The notes: generated by a model not told the origin, from the sequence alone. Positions 24,478 through 36,400 are shown, counted from the stretch's first letter. The stretch is 64,000 bases of DNA from Nelumbo lutea (GCA_022828595.1 JAKGHH010000001.1:119424999-119488998), one strand, 5' to 3'. Program-made: numbers and translations.

Positions 24478-24732
24478 GGCTGCAGCACAATTTTGTTTGT
24501 ACTAGTACAAATGTATGAGAGTGCAAATGAAAAAATTGTAAATTCTCATTTAATTTTGTTTTCTGTTTTACTCTATATTGACCAATGTCTTAATTTACTT
24601 CATTTGTAATGAAATCAAACAAGATAAGCTAAAATTTAAAACAAAAATAGGTCAGAATTTACATTCAAATCATTTGCACTGTCACAATTTCACATCAGTG
24701 CAAATTTATTTGCATTGCAACCAAATATAACC
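24478..24732. mobile_element. Tourist-like (PIF/Harbinger) MITE, 255 bp
   Basis: The ends GGCTGTGTTTGGCTGCA and TGCAACCAAATATAACC are inverted and flanked by TTA on both sides (24475-24477, 24733-24735). A sister copy is at 36155-36400. Confidence 0.75.
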
Positions 24733-24735
24733 TTA

Positions 24736-24912
24736 GGCTCAGTTTGGAAGGAATACAAATACAAATATGTAAAGTGCAGAATCTTGTATTTTGTATTTAT
24801 TTACATTGTACATATTTGTATTTATACTATTTTCAGGGCTCAGTTTGAGATACAAAAATATGCACAATGCACTGTACACATTTGTATTTATACTATTTCC
24901 AAACTGAGAATT
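24736..24912. repeat. Two related partial Tourist-like units in tandem
   Basis: GGCTCAGTTTGGAAGGAATA at 24736 and GGCTCAGTTTGAGATAC near 24837 each start a unit rich in ATTTGTATTTATACTATTT. The second ends CCAAACTGAG. Exact ends are unclear. Confidence 0.45.
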
Positions 24913-25154
24913 AATGGGCTATCATGAATATCCCAGCCATAGAGAACCAGCCAGCGGATTCCTTTAATTAAGTCACCTCTGATTTTCAGGATGCCCGACC
25001 CAATGCCTAGGGGGTATTCAATAGGTTTTGTTTTTTTGAAAACAAAAACAATTGTCATATCAACAAAAAACAATACGTTAATACATTTTTGCTGATGTGG
25101 TAATTGTTTTTATTTTTGAAAATAAAACCAACCTTGTTGTTGAACATCCCCTTA

Positions 25155-25535
25155 GGCTGCATTTGGAAACGATGCAAACGAAATATAAATCTCGATTCAG
25201 GGTAAATTTGCACTCTATTTCACTTTTGCCCGTGTTTGGCAACATTACATTTATGTATTGACAAATGACAGACCAATGCATATATTTATATTGATAATAA
25301 GATGTAAAAGTACATCAATAAAAAAGAAGTAAATTTGCATTTAAGTGGACTTTTGATAAAAAAAGAGCATATGCATTATTGAAATTCATGTTTGTATCCA
25401 TTACAACTAAAAGTCTGTTTGGTAAGAAGGTAAATTTGTCAGTGCAAAACTAACCCAATTTTGCAGTTTATATGAACCATTTTACACTCTACATATTTGC
25501 ATTCACACTTATTTGCATCGTTTCCAAATGTAGCC
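25155..25535. mobile_element. Tourist-like MITE, 381 bp
   Basis: The ends GGCTGCATTTGGAAACGATG and CATCGTTTCCAAATGTAGCC are inverted with one mismatch. TTA flanks both sides (25152-25154, 25536-25538). Confidence 0.8.
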
Positions 25536-25681
25536 TTAGTAGTCTAAAGAGATCCATGCATTGGATGTATTAGGTATTTAAAATTCTTTTCCAAAGTTTA
25601 GGCTTTTGCTTCACCAATCCCAACCCAACTTCATAACAAGGGAGACATTCTTTAGGTACATGCTCCTTCATGTAGAGCTTG

Positions 25682-25951
25682 GTTTTCAAAACCGGACCAG
25701 ACCGAACGATCGGCCTTGAAAAACGGGTACTGATCTTGACCGGTTCCGTTTTACTCCAGAACCGTTATTTCTCCAAAAATCATCGATTTGATCAGCAAAC
25801 CACTGACCCAGGTGGTCAAACTGTTTGAACAGTTCAACGGTTAAGCCAGTTTTTATTTTTTTGTTAGAATGGGCCGCCCATTTGGTTCGAATGATCAGAC
25901 CATTTGACCCAAGAACTGGACACTGACCGGTTTGGTTTTAAAAACGTTGAT
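25682..25951. repeat. Family A dispersed repeat
   Basis: It starts GGTTTTCAAAACCGGACCAG, passes GGTGGTCAAACTGTTTGAAC and AGAATGGGCCGCCCATTTGG, and ends GGTTTTAAAAACGTTG. Confidence 0.6.
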
Positions 25952-26135
25952 GTAGAGGTTTAAGGAAATAGTCTCACGCTTATGCCTTAAGATACTTTCT
26001 ATCATGTATCATCATCCCATTCCCACCAAAAGTCCCTTAGCTTTGAGTTAAATGTGCTTTCCATCATTATCCCAACCCCACCAAAAATCCCTTATGAGAC
26101 ACATCTTTAGGCTGTGCTTGGTTTGAAGGAAAAAG

Positions 26136-26610
26136 TAGGGGTGTTCAAATTTTGTTACCAAATCGAAAAGCCCATTTGGTTTGGTTTAATGAGTTTTTAG
26201 TTTGGTTCAGTTAGGAAAAATTTTCAACTGAATCGAACTAAAAACTAAATTAATTGAAACAAATACATATATTTATATTTTAATTATAAATAATGATATT
26301 AATATTAACATTACTATATATTAATATCAGTATATGTTTTAATATTAATATATAATATATATTTTAGTTATAAATGTTGATATATTTTAATGAAAATATT
26401 AATATTAATATAAATATAATATACAATTATATTTTAATTAATCAAATTAACCAATTTAAAACCAAATCAAACCGATGATCTGAGCTGATTTAAATTCGGT
26501 TCCTAATTTGGTTCAATTCAACTTTTGAAAATGGCCTAACTAGAATGTGGGTTAATTAGGTTCTATTTCTAAATCGAACCAGACCGAACCGATCAAATGC
26601 ACACCCCTAA
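26136..26610. mobile_element. Possible hAT-like MITE, AT-rich core
   Basis: Ends TAGGGGTGTTCAAA and TGCACACCCCTAA pair as inverted repeats around AATCGAACC-type phrases and a long AT core. It interrupts a Tourist-like left end beginning near 26108. No matching 8-bp duplication was found. Confidence 0.45.
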
Positions 26611-27127
26611 CTGATGCTTTCTACAACTAAGGGTGATGCTACTAAACCAAATTGAGGATTTAGCATAATTAATTGATTGGCCCAACCAACCGCGAAAGGT
26701 AGGCAGGACATCTTTAGTTTAATTGAGTGCAGTTGATGAGGAATGATTCATTCAAACATTGGTATGTCATCCACAAAGAGTAAATGCTTTATTTCTACCA
26801 AATCATATTCCCACTAGATCTCCATTCTTCACTTTAAATTCAATAAATGAGAGAAAATTTTAATGTAAAGAATGAAGAGATAAGGAGAAAGAGGGAGGCC
26901 TTGGTGTAGATCTCTGCGCCATAAGATATCATTTTTGTAATATATTTTTTCCACAACATTATCATATTTTTTTAGCCATAATTTTGAATCTAGTCACATG
27001 TATCTATGCGTAAATTATTATTTTTTTTTAAATTTATTTTACTATTATTATTTCCTCATTTCTTGTTTAGAAACATATCCCATACATTTACTCACTTGAA
27101 AATAGACATTTATTGGAAAACTTTATT
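26611..27127. other. Spacer, no recognised feature
   Basis: AT-rich; no gene. Confidence 0.4.
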
Positions 27128-27445
27128 TTCCATTAATTTTTATGGTCTCTACTCTCTATGGAGAAGTTGTGGAACAGGTACATTTTTTTACCTTTCAACT
27201 TTTTTTCAGCAATTGGGAAACAAAAAATTGCATTTTTTGTCCAAAAAAAAATCAATTATATATAGTAGTTTTATTTTTTTTTGAAATGTACTTGTGTTTT
27301 ATTTTTGTTAAAAAATTAAACTTCACCTTTGGATAAGTCTTCTAGTTGACAACTTTTGTCAGTCATTATCACTGCAAACTGTTAATGAAATAGTCCGTCA
27401 CTCCATCACAAACATACCAATACTTTGTACCTAGTCCATTTTGAC
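27128..27445. repeat. Second copy of the segment at 22157-22545
   Basis: See the first copy. The match stops at TAGTCCATTTTGACCAG, where a family A repeat begins. Further similarity (CAGTCATTTTCACTATTAAA and a GATGTAGCAATT phrase) resumes near 27750. Confidence 0.6.
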
Positions 27446-27705
27446 CAGAAATGTCCAGGCAATTGGTTCGTGGCCAAAAATTATTGAACGGATTAACGAT
27501 CTGTTGATTCAGGCGGTCAAATCATCAACCCGTTTGACCCATTCAATATTTTTTGATCATTTTTTATTTTAATGATTTTTTTTTTAATTTTAAATTATTT
27601 GTCAAAATGGTGCATCCGCTTGAATTGAATGATTAAACCATCAATCCAGAAACTGGTGACCATAACGATTCCAATTTTAGATCAATTTTTAAAACATTGG
27701 TTTCA
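27446..27705. repeat. Family A dispersed repeat
   Basis: It contains GGCGGTCAAATCATCAACCC, then TCAAAATGGTGCATCCGC, and ends TTTTTAAAACATTGG. It interrupts the duplicated segment. Confidence 0.5.
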
Positions 27706-28289
27706 GAAGTTTGGCGCAAGCTTTCTATTTGATGTTGATTTTCCCAGTCATTTTCACTATTAAATTAGTAATCTCATGATGTAGCAATTAGGGGAAGAAC
27801 TAGTTAATTCGTCAACTATCTTTTCTCCTCTACACCTACCTGTTGTTTCTTCTTGTTTTCCTCCTCTATGCAGATACTACCTTAATTCTTTTTGTACCAA
27901 AATCATAATTTTGTTTATTAATACTGTGAAAAAAATACCCAATTATTTAATCATATCAAGTGTAATTGTGTTCTAAACGCTTTTTTTTTTTATAGTTTTA
28001 AAAAACTGAACATATTTATTTTTTGAAATTTAAAGCTTGGAATATGCCCTCTATTTCACAGTTTATGCCTTTGTGGTTTGCCTTTTCAAAATGTAGACAA
28101 AATTTGATGGAAATTTTGAGGTTGACTGGATGTCCCAATTATCTGATCTTATTGACATTTTGATCAGCTATATATGTTAAGAAATTATTATTTCCAGAGT
28201 TCAAATGTATAAAAATCAAAAGAAAATGGCGAAAACCCTTTTTTTTTGTTGGTTTTGATTTCAGATCATTCAGTTGGATGAGTGTTAGT

Positions 28290-28765
28290 TAGGGATAAGC
28301 ATGGGTTGGTTTGGTTCAGTTATAAGGCAGAACCTAGACCCTACCTTGTAGGGGTTGGTTCCAGTTCAAATCTATTATTTCCTTACCCTCCTTCCCTGAC
28401 CCTCAAAAATAGGGACATGTTCCTTAAAATCTTGGTTTTCAATAACAGTTTATTATCATTATTAATTAAATTTTGTAGAAATTATCTTTTATGTTATTTA
28501 TTAGGCACATCTAAATATTAAATTCAAGAAAAATGGTCAAATTATTAAAGTGACTCAATGGTTAAGTGAAACTATAGTCTTTATAACCATGAGTGCTCTC
28601 TGCATCCTTAAATTATTTTGGGATAAACTCATACACCCTAGAACCGGTTTGGGTGAAGATTGATTGCAAGAATTTAAACTAGACCCTACCGGATAACTGA
28701 ATGGATATGTTCAACTTGAAGTCGGTTTCATTTGATTTGGTACCTACTCATTAACTCACCCCTAA
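28290..28765. mobile_element. Possible hAT-like MITE
   Basis: Ends TAGGGATAAGCATGGG and CTCACCCCTAA are roughly inverted. The flanks GTGTTAGT and CTGTTAGC agree at six of eight positions. The interior has GGTTCAGTT- and ACCCTACC-type phrases. Confidence 0.4.
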
Positions 28766-28949
28766 CTGTTAGCCACATGAATCACCCACCTTCATGTGCA
28801 TTATGGTGTGGTTCTAATTAGAGAGCCAAATTGACGTCATTGCAAGTTAGTTCCCTAACTACATATTCCTTTTAATGGCGTGGTTTCTGATTAGAGAGAA
28901 CCCAAGTTGACATCATTACCACAAATGGAAGTACCAACAAGATGATACA

Positions 28950-29095
28950 GAGTCCAGATCTCCTGCCCACATTTATCACATCCACACATGGAGAACATCT
29001 CATCCTCTGCATAGTATTATGCAGGGGGAGATGTTCCTAATTCACGGGGGGTAATGTGTTGTGGGTAGAGGTGGGCAGGAGATTCGGAGTCGACA
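28950..29095. repeat. Palindromic repeat, family B3
   Basis: It is very close to 37460-37625. Both share AATCTCCTGCCCAC-like starts, GCATAGTATTATGCAGGGGG at the centre, AATTCACGGGGGGT, and GGGCAGGAGAT at the end. Confidence 0.65.
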
Positions 29096-29309
29096 ATACA
29101 TCCACTGGTGCCCCACTGCCATTGGCCAAATGGCCAAGTCCAAACTAGCTACAGCATTCAAGTTAAGCAAGCTAATTGGCCTCCGGATTTGCTATCCACA
29201 ATATGTCCCCACATCTATACCCACGGAACACCACCACCATGTATTAGAAACATCTCCCTATGAATAACACTAAATGCAAAGTATTATTGACTAAACAAGT
29301 CCTGGCCAT

Positions 29310-29612
29310 TGGTTTCCGGGTAATTTGGACTTGAAATGATAATTGGATAGTCTAATGCAACATTTTAAAAAACTACCCAGAAATAGAACCGTTCTAGCCA
29401 CTGGTTTCTGGGTTGACGGTCCGACTGTCCGGTTCGAACGGATGGCCCATTCTGACAAACAAATAAAAAATGGTCAAAACTATTAAACGGGTTGACAAGT
29501 CAACAATTCAATCACCTGAATCACTTTTTCAACGATTTTTTTTACCAAATTCGAGTTTTGGATAAAATAGAACTGACTGCTTGGACGGCTCCTGAGCCAA
29601 ATGGTCTGACTG
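29310..29612. repeat. Family A dispersed repeat (inverted orientation)
   Basis: It contains TTCTAGCCACTGGTTTCTGG, CGAACGGATGGCCCATTCTG, and TTGGATAAAATAGAACTGAC. This is the family order read from the other strand. Confidence 0.55.
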
Positions 29613-29894
29613 TTCAAAGATATATGTTATATATCTTTCAAACGGAACCCATGAAAAATAATTCATGTGACACATTTTATGCATTCCGGATTTCCTACTA
29701 ACTTCCTTCTACTCCCCTCTCTACTAACCCATTAAAATTATTCCAGCTGTCACTAAGTCCTATCTAGTGTAACGATTGACTAATGCCTTAATTAATTCAT
29801 CCCTTAGATACTATTTTAAAGAAATACCTATTTTATGCATTAATTAAATATTTCTAAAAATAAAAAATATAATAATTTTGGGTGGTATGTAACT

Positions 29895-30421
29895 AGGAGT
29901 GCCCACGGTTCAGTTGCTTTTTTGTGAACCGAATCAGTAGTACCAGTTTCTAGAAAATTGGTAACCGGAACTGAACCAAAACCAGTTGATTAACCGATTG
30001 ATTTGTTCGGTTTATCGGTTTTTTGGTTTTTTGGCTTTATAATATTTATTATAAAAATATATATAAATATATAATAAAAAATTATAAATATATATAAAAT
30101 ATTACATTTTAAATAATAAATAAATATATAATATATTATAAATATATATTTATATATATAATGCATATTTATTAATTTATAAAATATAAAATATAAATAT
30201 ATATATGATATACATAAATATATAAAAAATATATAGAACAACATGTATACCGGTTGGTTCGATTAACTACCGGCTTTTTAAATTGGTTAACTGAAACCAA
30301 ACTGTTACCTTTGGTTTTTTAAAAACACTGAACCGACCGGTTCAGTTAACCGATTTTTGGTTCAGTTTCGGTCGATTTTTTTGGCCAATTTGTTTTTTCA
30401 GTTTTTTTTGCTCACCCCTAT
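29895..30421. mobile_element. hAT-like insertion in the left arm
   Basis: It starts AGGAGTGCCCACGG and ends GCTCACCCCTA. The flanks ATGTAACT and CTATAACT match at six of eight. The interior has AACCGGTT-type phrases around a TATAAATATA-rich core. The palindrome resumes immediately on the right. Confidence 0.6.
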
Positions 30422-30733
30422 CTATAACTCTTTTTCCATGCTTCTATTTGCTTTATTAGGCTTAGAAAAGAAATAAAAATAAAAATATCTATTTTAATTA
30501 TATGCAAATTTCCCATTCTCTCTTTAATTATATACAAATTAATTCTCTAAGCCTAGTAAAGCAAATTCATGCATCGGAAAAAGAACTACAGACCACCCAA
30601 AATTATTAGATTTTTATATTTAGAAATATTTAATTAATGCATAAAAATAGGTGTTTCTTTAAAATAGTATCTAACGAAGGGATTAATTAAGACATTATTC
30701 AATCGTTACATTAGATAGGACTTAGTGATAGCT

Positions 30734-31506
30734 AGGGCTGTTCACGGGTCGGGTTGGGTCGATTTATTGAGATTTTTTCAACCGACCCGACCTGGTTATA
30801 TTACCTGAAATTGAAACCGAAACCGACCCTCTGTTAAGCAAAACTGAACTGGTCGGTTTGAGTCGGGTTGGGTCGGTTTCAGCTCTAAGTTCAACCATGG
30901 TAATAAATTGGTAGATTGGAGAAAGAAGACTGAAATTTGATGTAAAAAAGGACACATAATTCTATAAGAGAAAGAAGGCTGAAATTGGTAGGGGGCGGAC
31001 CAAGTTAGAATAGAAGTTATCAAGAAAATAGAAAGTCAAATTGTATTAGAGAAGGAAGACTGAAATTTGTATATTTCAAGAACCTTCTAATCTAAGTAAA
31101 AAAGGACACCTAATTCTAATTGTAATTGGTTGCCTATTTGGTGTAAAAAACCATAAAAAGTAGGATCCTTTGATTCTTTTCTTTAAACTTTTCCAAAAAA
31201 ATTCCTTGTCTAGTTGTTTTACTATACTTGCCATTAATGTCATTCCTAAGTAAAAGACTAGAAATTAAGTTAGGTTGTAACTAGGATAGAGACAACTTAG
31301 TTAAGTAGGAACTAAGTTGGTTGTAAATACTAAGTAGGAATTAACTACTAACTACTAAGTTGGTTCGGTTCGGATGAAAACCGAAACTAACCCAAACCAT
31401 CGATTTATGATTTTTTACAACCCGAAACCAATCGATGCTGAAGAAAACTAACTGATTCGAGTTGAATCGGTTTGATCGGATTGGATCTTGTTATCAAAAG
31501 CCCTAA
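30734..31506. mobile_element. hAT-like insertion in the right arm
   Basis: It starts AGGGCTGTTCACGGGTCGGG and ends TTATCAAAAGCCCTAA. The flanks TGATAGCT (30726-30733) and TGACAGCT (31507-31514) form an 8-bp duplication with one mismatch. The interior contains GGTCGGTTTGAGTCGGGTTG. Confidence 0.7.
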
Positions 31507-31573
31507 TGACAGCTAGAATAATTTTAATGAGTTAGTAGAGAGGGGAGTAGAGGGAAGTTAATAGGAAATCCGG

Positions 31574-32652
31574 ACTACCTTTCATGATACAAACTCTTAA
31601 TTTTCAAAGTCTTCACACTAGTGGCTACACCAAGCCCAGCACGGAAACATTGGATCAGTAAAAAGGTGTTGGGAACTTGGGTCCCACGAAACTACCTTGT
31701 TGACCATCACCCATCCATGTAAAACGTGGCAAAAATGAGGTTGCTCAAAGATAGGCAGAGATGACAGGGGTCATGTTATCTCACTGAGATCAAATCAGCC
31801 CTCACAAAATTACCCTCAAGAACGTTTTACAGCATTTTTCTACCATGTATTGGAACATCTCTAATATTGAAAATGATGATGTCATTCTTAAAAATATACT
31901 GTGGGAGGTTATTGGGGCAATCTTGTGAGAGCTGATTTGAACTACAATCCACTTTCAGTTTTTCGTTTTCCTTTTATAATTTTTTGGTTATACATAATTA
32001 ATCTGACTTGATCTGAAATTAGTTCTGACTGCTAACTGGATTGAAATAGTCCGAAACCAGCTTGAAGAATTAGGGTTGGGTTGAATTTGGAATTAAAAAG
32101 TATGAAATCGATTTAATTTTGGCTTGGGTTAAGATTGAGGCTTTGAACAATTTAACCCAATCCGAATCTGATTTAATTTTATATTTGCATGTATAAATAT
32201 ATTTATGTATAATGAGTATATTTTAAAAGCAAATTTTATAATTTAAACTTGAGGCAATTTTTTTAAACATTTCTTTTTACACATAATAATGTTACTGGAT
32301 TAATATGAATCCTTATAAATTAAGAAATAAGTATTTTTGACAAAAGGAAGTAGAGGGCCAAACAGAACCCAACCCAGAATTTTAGGGTTGAGAGAATAAC
32401 TCAAGTTAGATTAGCGTGATCCAAAGTTGGGGAAACACTGTTTTCCGAACCCCACTTGAGTTGTATGTATTTCAAAATATTGCAACGTATAGTTAATATG
32501 TATCAGATTTTGAACCCTGGGAATAATGATGTACCATTTAAAGGGAAGGCTGGGCAGGGGTGTTCATAAAAATACGAAAATAAATTGAACCAAATGGAGA
32601 AAACTAAAAAAAAATCCACTTCATCAAATCGATCGGTTCAGCATTTTGAAAA
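31574..32652. other. Spacer with weak repeat similarity
   Basis: No gene. Around 32000-32450 the sequence has AGGGTTGGGTTGAA-type phrases resembling the repeat at 35386-35782, without clear ends. Confidence 0.4.
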
Positions 32653-34873
32653 GGGTAAAATACAAAAAGTTTCTCAATAATTTCATTTTAATAAATAGGG
32701 ATAATAGTATATAAGGGCAATTTTGGGCCATAATATCAATAAAAGTAATATTTTTAAAAATTTTTCAAAAATAGGTTAGCTTTTGAAAAATAATATCAAT
32801 AAAGGGCAGAATCACTGTTCATCTTCTTCCTCTTGCAATCTATTCACCCGTGCCGCTGTTCGCTGTCGCTCACTGCCTCCGGCAATGCCTTTGCTTGTCT
32901 CCGCCTTCGACAATGTTGCCGGAGGTGGGCGGAGGCAAAGGTGGCAGCAACGGCGCTTGTGTTTATTTCTTTGCCCAATGCCGCCACCTTCGCCCACCAG
33001 TGCTGCCACTGCCTTTGTCTCCACCCAACATTGCCGGAGGAGGAGGAGGAGGAGGAAGAGGTGGCGGCGTTGTGCAGAGAAATAACCACCAGCGCCGCTA
33101 CCACCACCTTTGCCTTTGCCCACCTCTGGCAATGTTGTTGGAGGCAAAGGCGAAGGTGGGTGGAGATAGGCAGAGGCGAGCGGCAGCACTGGTGAATAGA
33201 CTGTAAGAGGAAGAAGATGAATAGTGATTCTTCCCTTTATTGATATTATTTTTCAAAAGTTAACCTATTTTTGAATTGTTTTTTTAAATATTACTTTTAC
33301 TGATATTAGAGCCCAAAAGTTGCCCTTATATGCTATTATCCCTAATAAATATCTCCCCTAAACTTTTGAAAAACTCAACAAAACCTCCCTTTCGTGAGTG
33401 AACAAGAAGAAAAACATTATACTGATGTACCAATTTTTTTCAAATACCCATTATACCCTTTTATAAATTATTTTGCATACAAAATTAATGAAGTAAACAT
33501 GTTTTATAGAGAGAGGAGCCTGTTTGATTCAAAGAGAGAGGGTCCTAGTTGGAAAACTCCTATTCCTAAACTCCACCGAGGAACCCTGAAAACCCCATTG
33601 AACTAAAGGAACCGTGTATGAATTACCTATAGAAGAAATCACAGAATATTTATTTGGAGATTCTTCTCTAAGTAACTGTATGGCTTGATCAAGCATTTGT
33701 CTATGCTCTCCATTCTTCTTGAGCTTTGAACTCTTGAGTATTTACAACTTCCTTTTTTCAATGTAAGAACAAGTTCATCAATATCGGTTCAAGAGCAATG
33801 TCATTTATTTTTTTTCTCTGGATGTCAAGGTTTGGGCATGAGAGTGCCCTAAGTATATCATTTTTCGATGAATCTCTGAGTTGAACCTTAGCCAGCAGTC
33901 CTTGCTTGTGCTTCCCACCACCTTTGGTAGTCTCTGTAACCTTGGTCACCTCTACGTTCATCTCCATCTCAATCCCCACCTCTTCCATTGGCGTAGCTTC
34001 TTCTCCAGCCACAATAGCTCCTTTTCCAACCATAGCAGCCTCTTCTTTAGCCACATCAGCTCCTTCCCCAACCACATCATCCCTTTAGTAACAACGGACG
34101 ATCCCCCAACGAGTTGCAAATCGTTCATTTGATTTGGAACAACTTCACATTGTTGAACATTTGGGAACGAACTCCTCAAGCTCCTGCATCTCGTCATGGT
34201 TTGAATGCTCGACTTCTAGAGAAGGTCTATAAACGTTCGCACATTCCTCCTCTTCTTCTGTGGCAAAGTAGAAACCCTAAATTAAAGCAACCACAGAAAT
34301 CCTTACTTCACAGTCTTACTACTCATTCAATTTTTCGCTACTTGGCATTGTGAGAAGAAGAAAACTGATGGAATCAAAGGCTCGATAATCTCAGTCTCAT
34401 TCAACCATTGTGATTCACTCCAAAAATTAAGTGTTGAACTGTTTCAGTGAAGAAACCGAGAGCTTCAAAACGAACAGAGTGAATGAGTTTTCAGACAAAG
34501 AAGGAAAATAGAAGAACACTCGCCAGAGCTTCAAAACAAAGGGGGTGAATGAATTTTCAAACAAAGAAGGGGAACATAAGAACACTCGTCGATCAAGAAT
34601 AGTCGCCAGTGAAGAATGGTAGTCAAAAAATGGAAATTATTTGACTATGGCACCTCTGCAAGTGTTAGAGTTTTCCTTTCGGGAAGACATTTGGTATTTT
34701 AAATGATGCTCTGACGAATAGTCTGATTTTGTAAATTTATATGATATTCGTCCAGGTCAATGATGGAAGGGAGACTTTTGTCGAGTTTTTTAAAAAATTC
34801 AGGGGAGATATTTGTTAAATCAATTGTTCAGGTTTTTATGATCGTCAGAGGAGGTTTTTGTATTATCGAAGGA
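32653..34873. mobile_element. Mutator-like element with nested foldback element
   Basis: The left end, GGGTAAAATACAAAAA, and following phrases TATCTCCCCTAAACTTTTGA and CTCAACAAAACCTCCCTTTC are inverted to TCGAGTTTTTTAAAAAATTC and AGGTTTTTGTATTA at the right. The element at 32698-33342 sits inside the left arm. The interior (about 33500-34690) includes a reverse-strand frame (34075-33758) with repeated VGEGADVAKEEA-like segments and no family I recognise. Captured host sequence is possible. The right boundary is uncertain by about 20 bases. Confidence 0.6.
32698..33342. mobile_element. 645-bp MULE-type foldback element with perfect 9-bp TSD
   Basis: It is flanked by TAATAAATA at 32689-32697 and 33343-33351. 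It starts GGGATAATAG and ends CTATTATCCC. The whole element is an inverted repeat. The outer part is AT-rich (ATAAGGGCAATTTTGGGCC). The inner part is GC-rich (GGAGGCAAAGGTGGCAGC paired with CACCACCTTTGCCTTTGCC, and GCCGCCACC with GGTGGCGGC), folding near 33020. Long open frames on all strands over 32783-33206 are products of the skewed base composition. Confidence 0.85.
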
Positions 34874-35385
34874 TTGGTTCAATTTTACCTAAAAAAATGA
34901 CAGTTGAACTGAATAATAATCCTTTGGAGGTTAAATCAAATCCTCTAACAATACACTTGGAGTATTAGTGATCAATGCGCTTGAATGACGAGCTGATACT
35001 TATCGCATCCTCCTTTAACTTATTTTCTTCTTTTAATAGTATAAAGTTTCTATATATTAAGCGTGAGTACAATATTCCTGCGCACGAGCTAGCAAGATGG
35101 TGTAGTGGCAGGAACTAATCTTGCTTCCTCATTCTTTTAACAATACAAAACTTTGTAGCTTGTTCTCCAGTTTAATATATTTTACTTTTACTTGTCAAAA
35201 ACAAAAGAAAAAAGAAAAAAGAAAAAGGTGTGAGGACCAAATCCGACCTCATGATAACTACGATTGAATCCACTTGATTCAGTCAGAAAAATTCTGTGGA
35301 ATTAACTGGTTGTACATAGTAATTAATCTGATAACTGGTTATACATAGTAATCTGACTTGATGGAAATTGTTGTGACCAACAGAT
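34874..35385. other. Spacer, no recognised feature
   Basis: AT-rich; no gene. Confidence 0.4.
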
Positions 35386-35782
35386 GTCTAGGGTTGCAAC
35401 TTGGGCTGGGTTAATCCCGATCCAACCTGAATTCAGCCTGATTAACTAGGGTTGGGTTGGGTTGCAAAGTAAGGATTCAATTTAATTTTGGATTGAGGTC
35501 TTGACCAACCCAACCCAACTCAATTCAAACCTGATTTAACTTTATATTTGTAGTTTAAACTTTATTAATAAAACATGTTAATTATGTTCTTTTACATATA
35601 ATAATGTTAATACTAGATTAACATGAACTTAGAATCTAAAACAAAAGTACATTTTGCAAAAGGAAGTGGAGAAATTGGGCCAATCCAAACCCGACTTAAA
35701 CCCAGCCTAAAATTTTAGGGTGGGTTCAGATTAGGGTTCAACAACTCAAATTAGGTTAGATTAATGGCCAACCCTAAATATG
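35386..35782. repeat. Dispersed repeat with AGGGTTG ends
   Basis: The left end, TAGGGTTGCAACTTGGGC, faces GGCCAACCCTA on the right. The interior repeats CCAACCCAACTCAATTC-like phrases. No target duplication was found. Confidence 0.45.
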
Positions 35783-36154
35783 AACCCTGGCATGGACTCA
35801 AGCTAATGTCAAAATCAAAATTTATGCATCCAAATTAACCAAATTTTCATTTAACTCCATGCATTGCATAGATTTACTTGCTAGTATAAAAATAAAAGGA
35901 ACTTCCAAATACTCAATGGCTATTTCCATTCATATATTAATTATTTAGATTATTAATGCATTACTTCTTTAATTTTTATTTCTTGTCTTTCAGAAATGCT
36001 TTCAATGATGTTTAAAAATAAAGTTGTTTGCATGCTTATTTATATTTATACATTTATAATTATTTACTTATTGATTTTGGACATTTTCTGAACCACACTA
36101 AAATCTTTCAAAATTTTGAGCTGGAACTTTCTAATTTTGATTTCTTTTTCCTAA

Positions 36155-36400
36155 GGCTGTGTTTGGTTGCACTGCAATTTTATTTATACTAATAAATGCA
36201 TGGGAGTGTAAATGAAAATAATGCAGATTTTGGTTTAATTTTATTTTGGGTTTTACTCTATTTTACTTCATTTGTACTGTAATCAAACAAAATAAAGTAA
36301 ATTTTGAAATAAAAATAAATCATAATTTGCATTAAAATCATTTGCACTACCATGGCTTTGCATCAGTGCAAATAAATTTGTATTGCAACCTAACACAGCC
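36155..36400. mobile_element. Tourist-like MITE, 246 bp
   Basis: The ends GGCTGTGTTTGGTTGCA and TGCAACCTAACACAGCC are inverted with one mismatch. TAA flanks both sides (36152-36154, 36401-36403). It is a sister of 24478-24732. Confidence 0.8.

Larger units (their letters stand above)
29686..31573. mobile_element. Large palindromic (foldback-type) element with two nested insertions
   Basis: The left arm (29686 onward, starting CCGGATTTCCTACTAACTTC) is inverted to a right arm ending GGAAATCCGG at 31573. Pairing runs through ACTAAGTCCTATCTA and GGTGTTTCTTTAAAATAGTA to a centre near 30510. The left arm is split at 29895-30421 and the right arm at 30734-31506 by unrelated-looking AT-rich/ACCGA-rich elements. 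With those removed, the arms are about 400 bp each. The target duplication of the outer element was not resolved. Confidence 0.7.

Noticed and set aside
29990..30244. Tyr/Ile-rich reverse-strand open frame
   Set aside because: TATA-rich repeat core of a MITE, low complexity.
32783..33206. Overlapping open frames of about 90-125 codons on both strands
   Set aside because: They come from the GC-rich, stop-poor core of an inverted-repeat element. The predicted proteins are low complexity.
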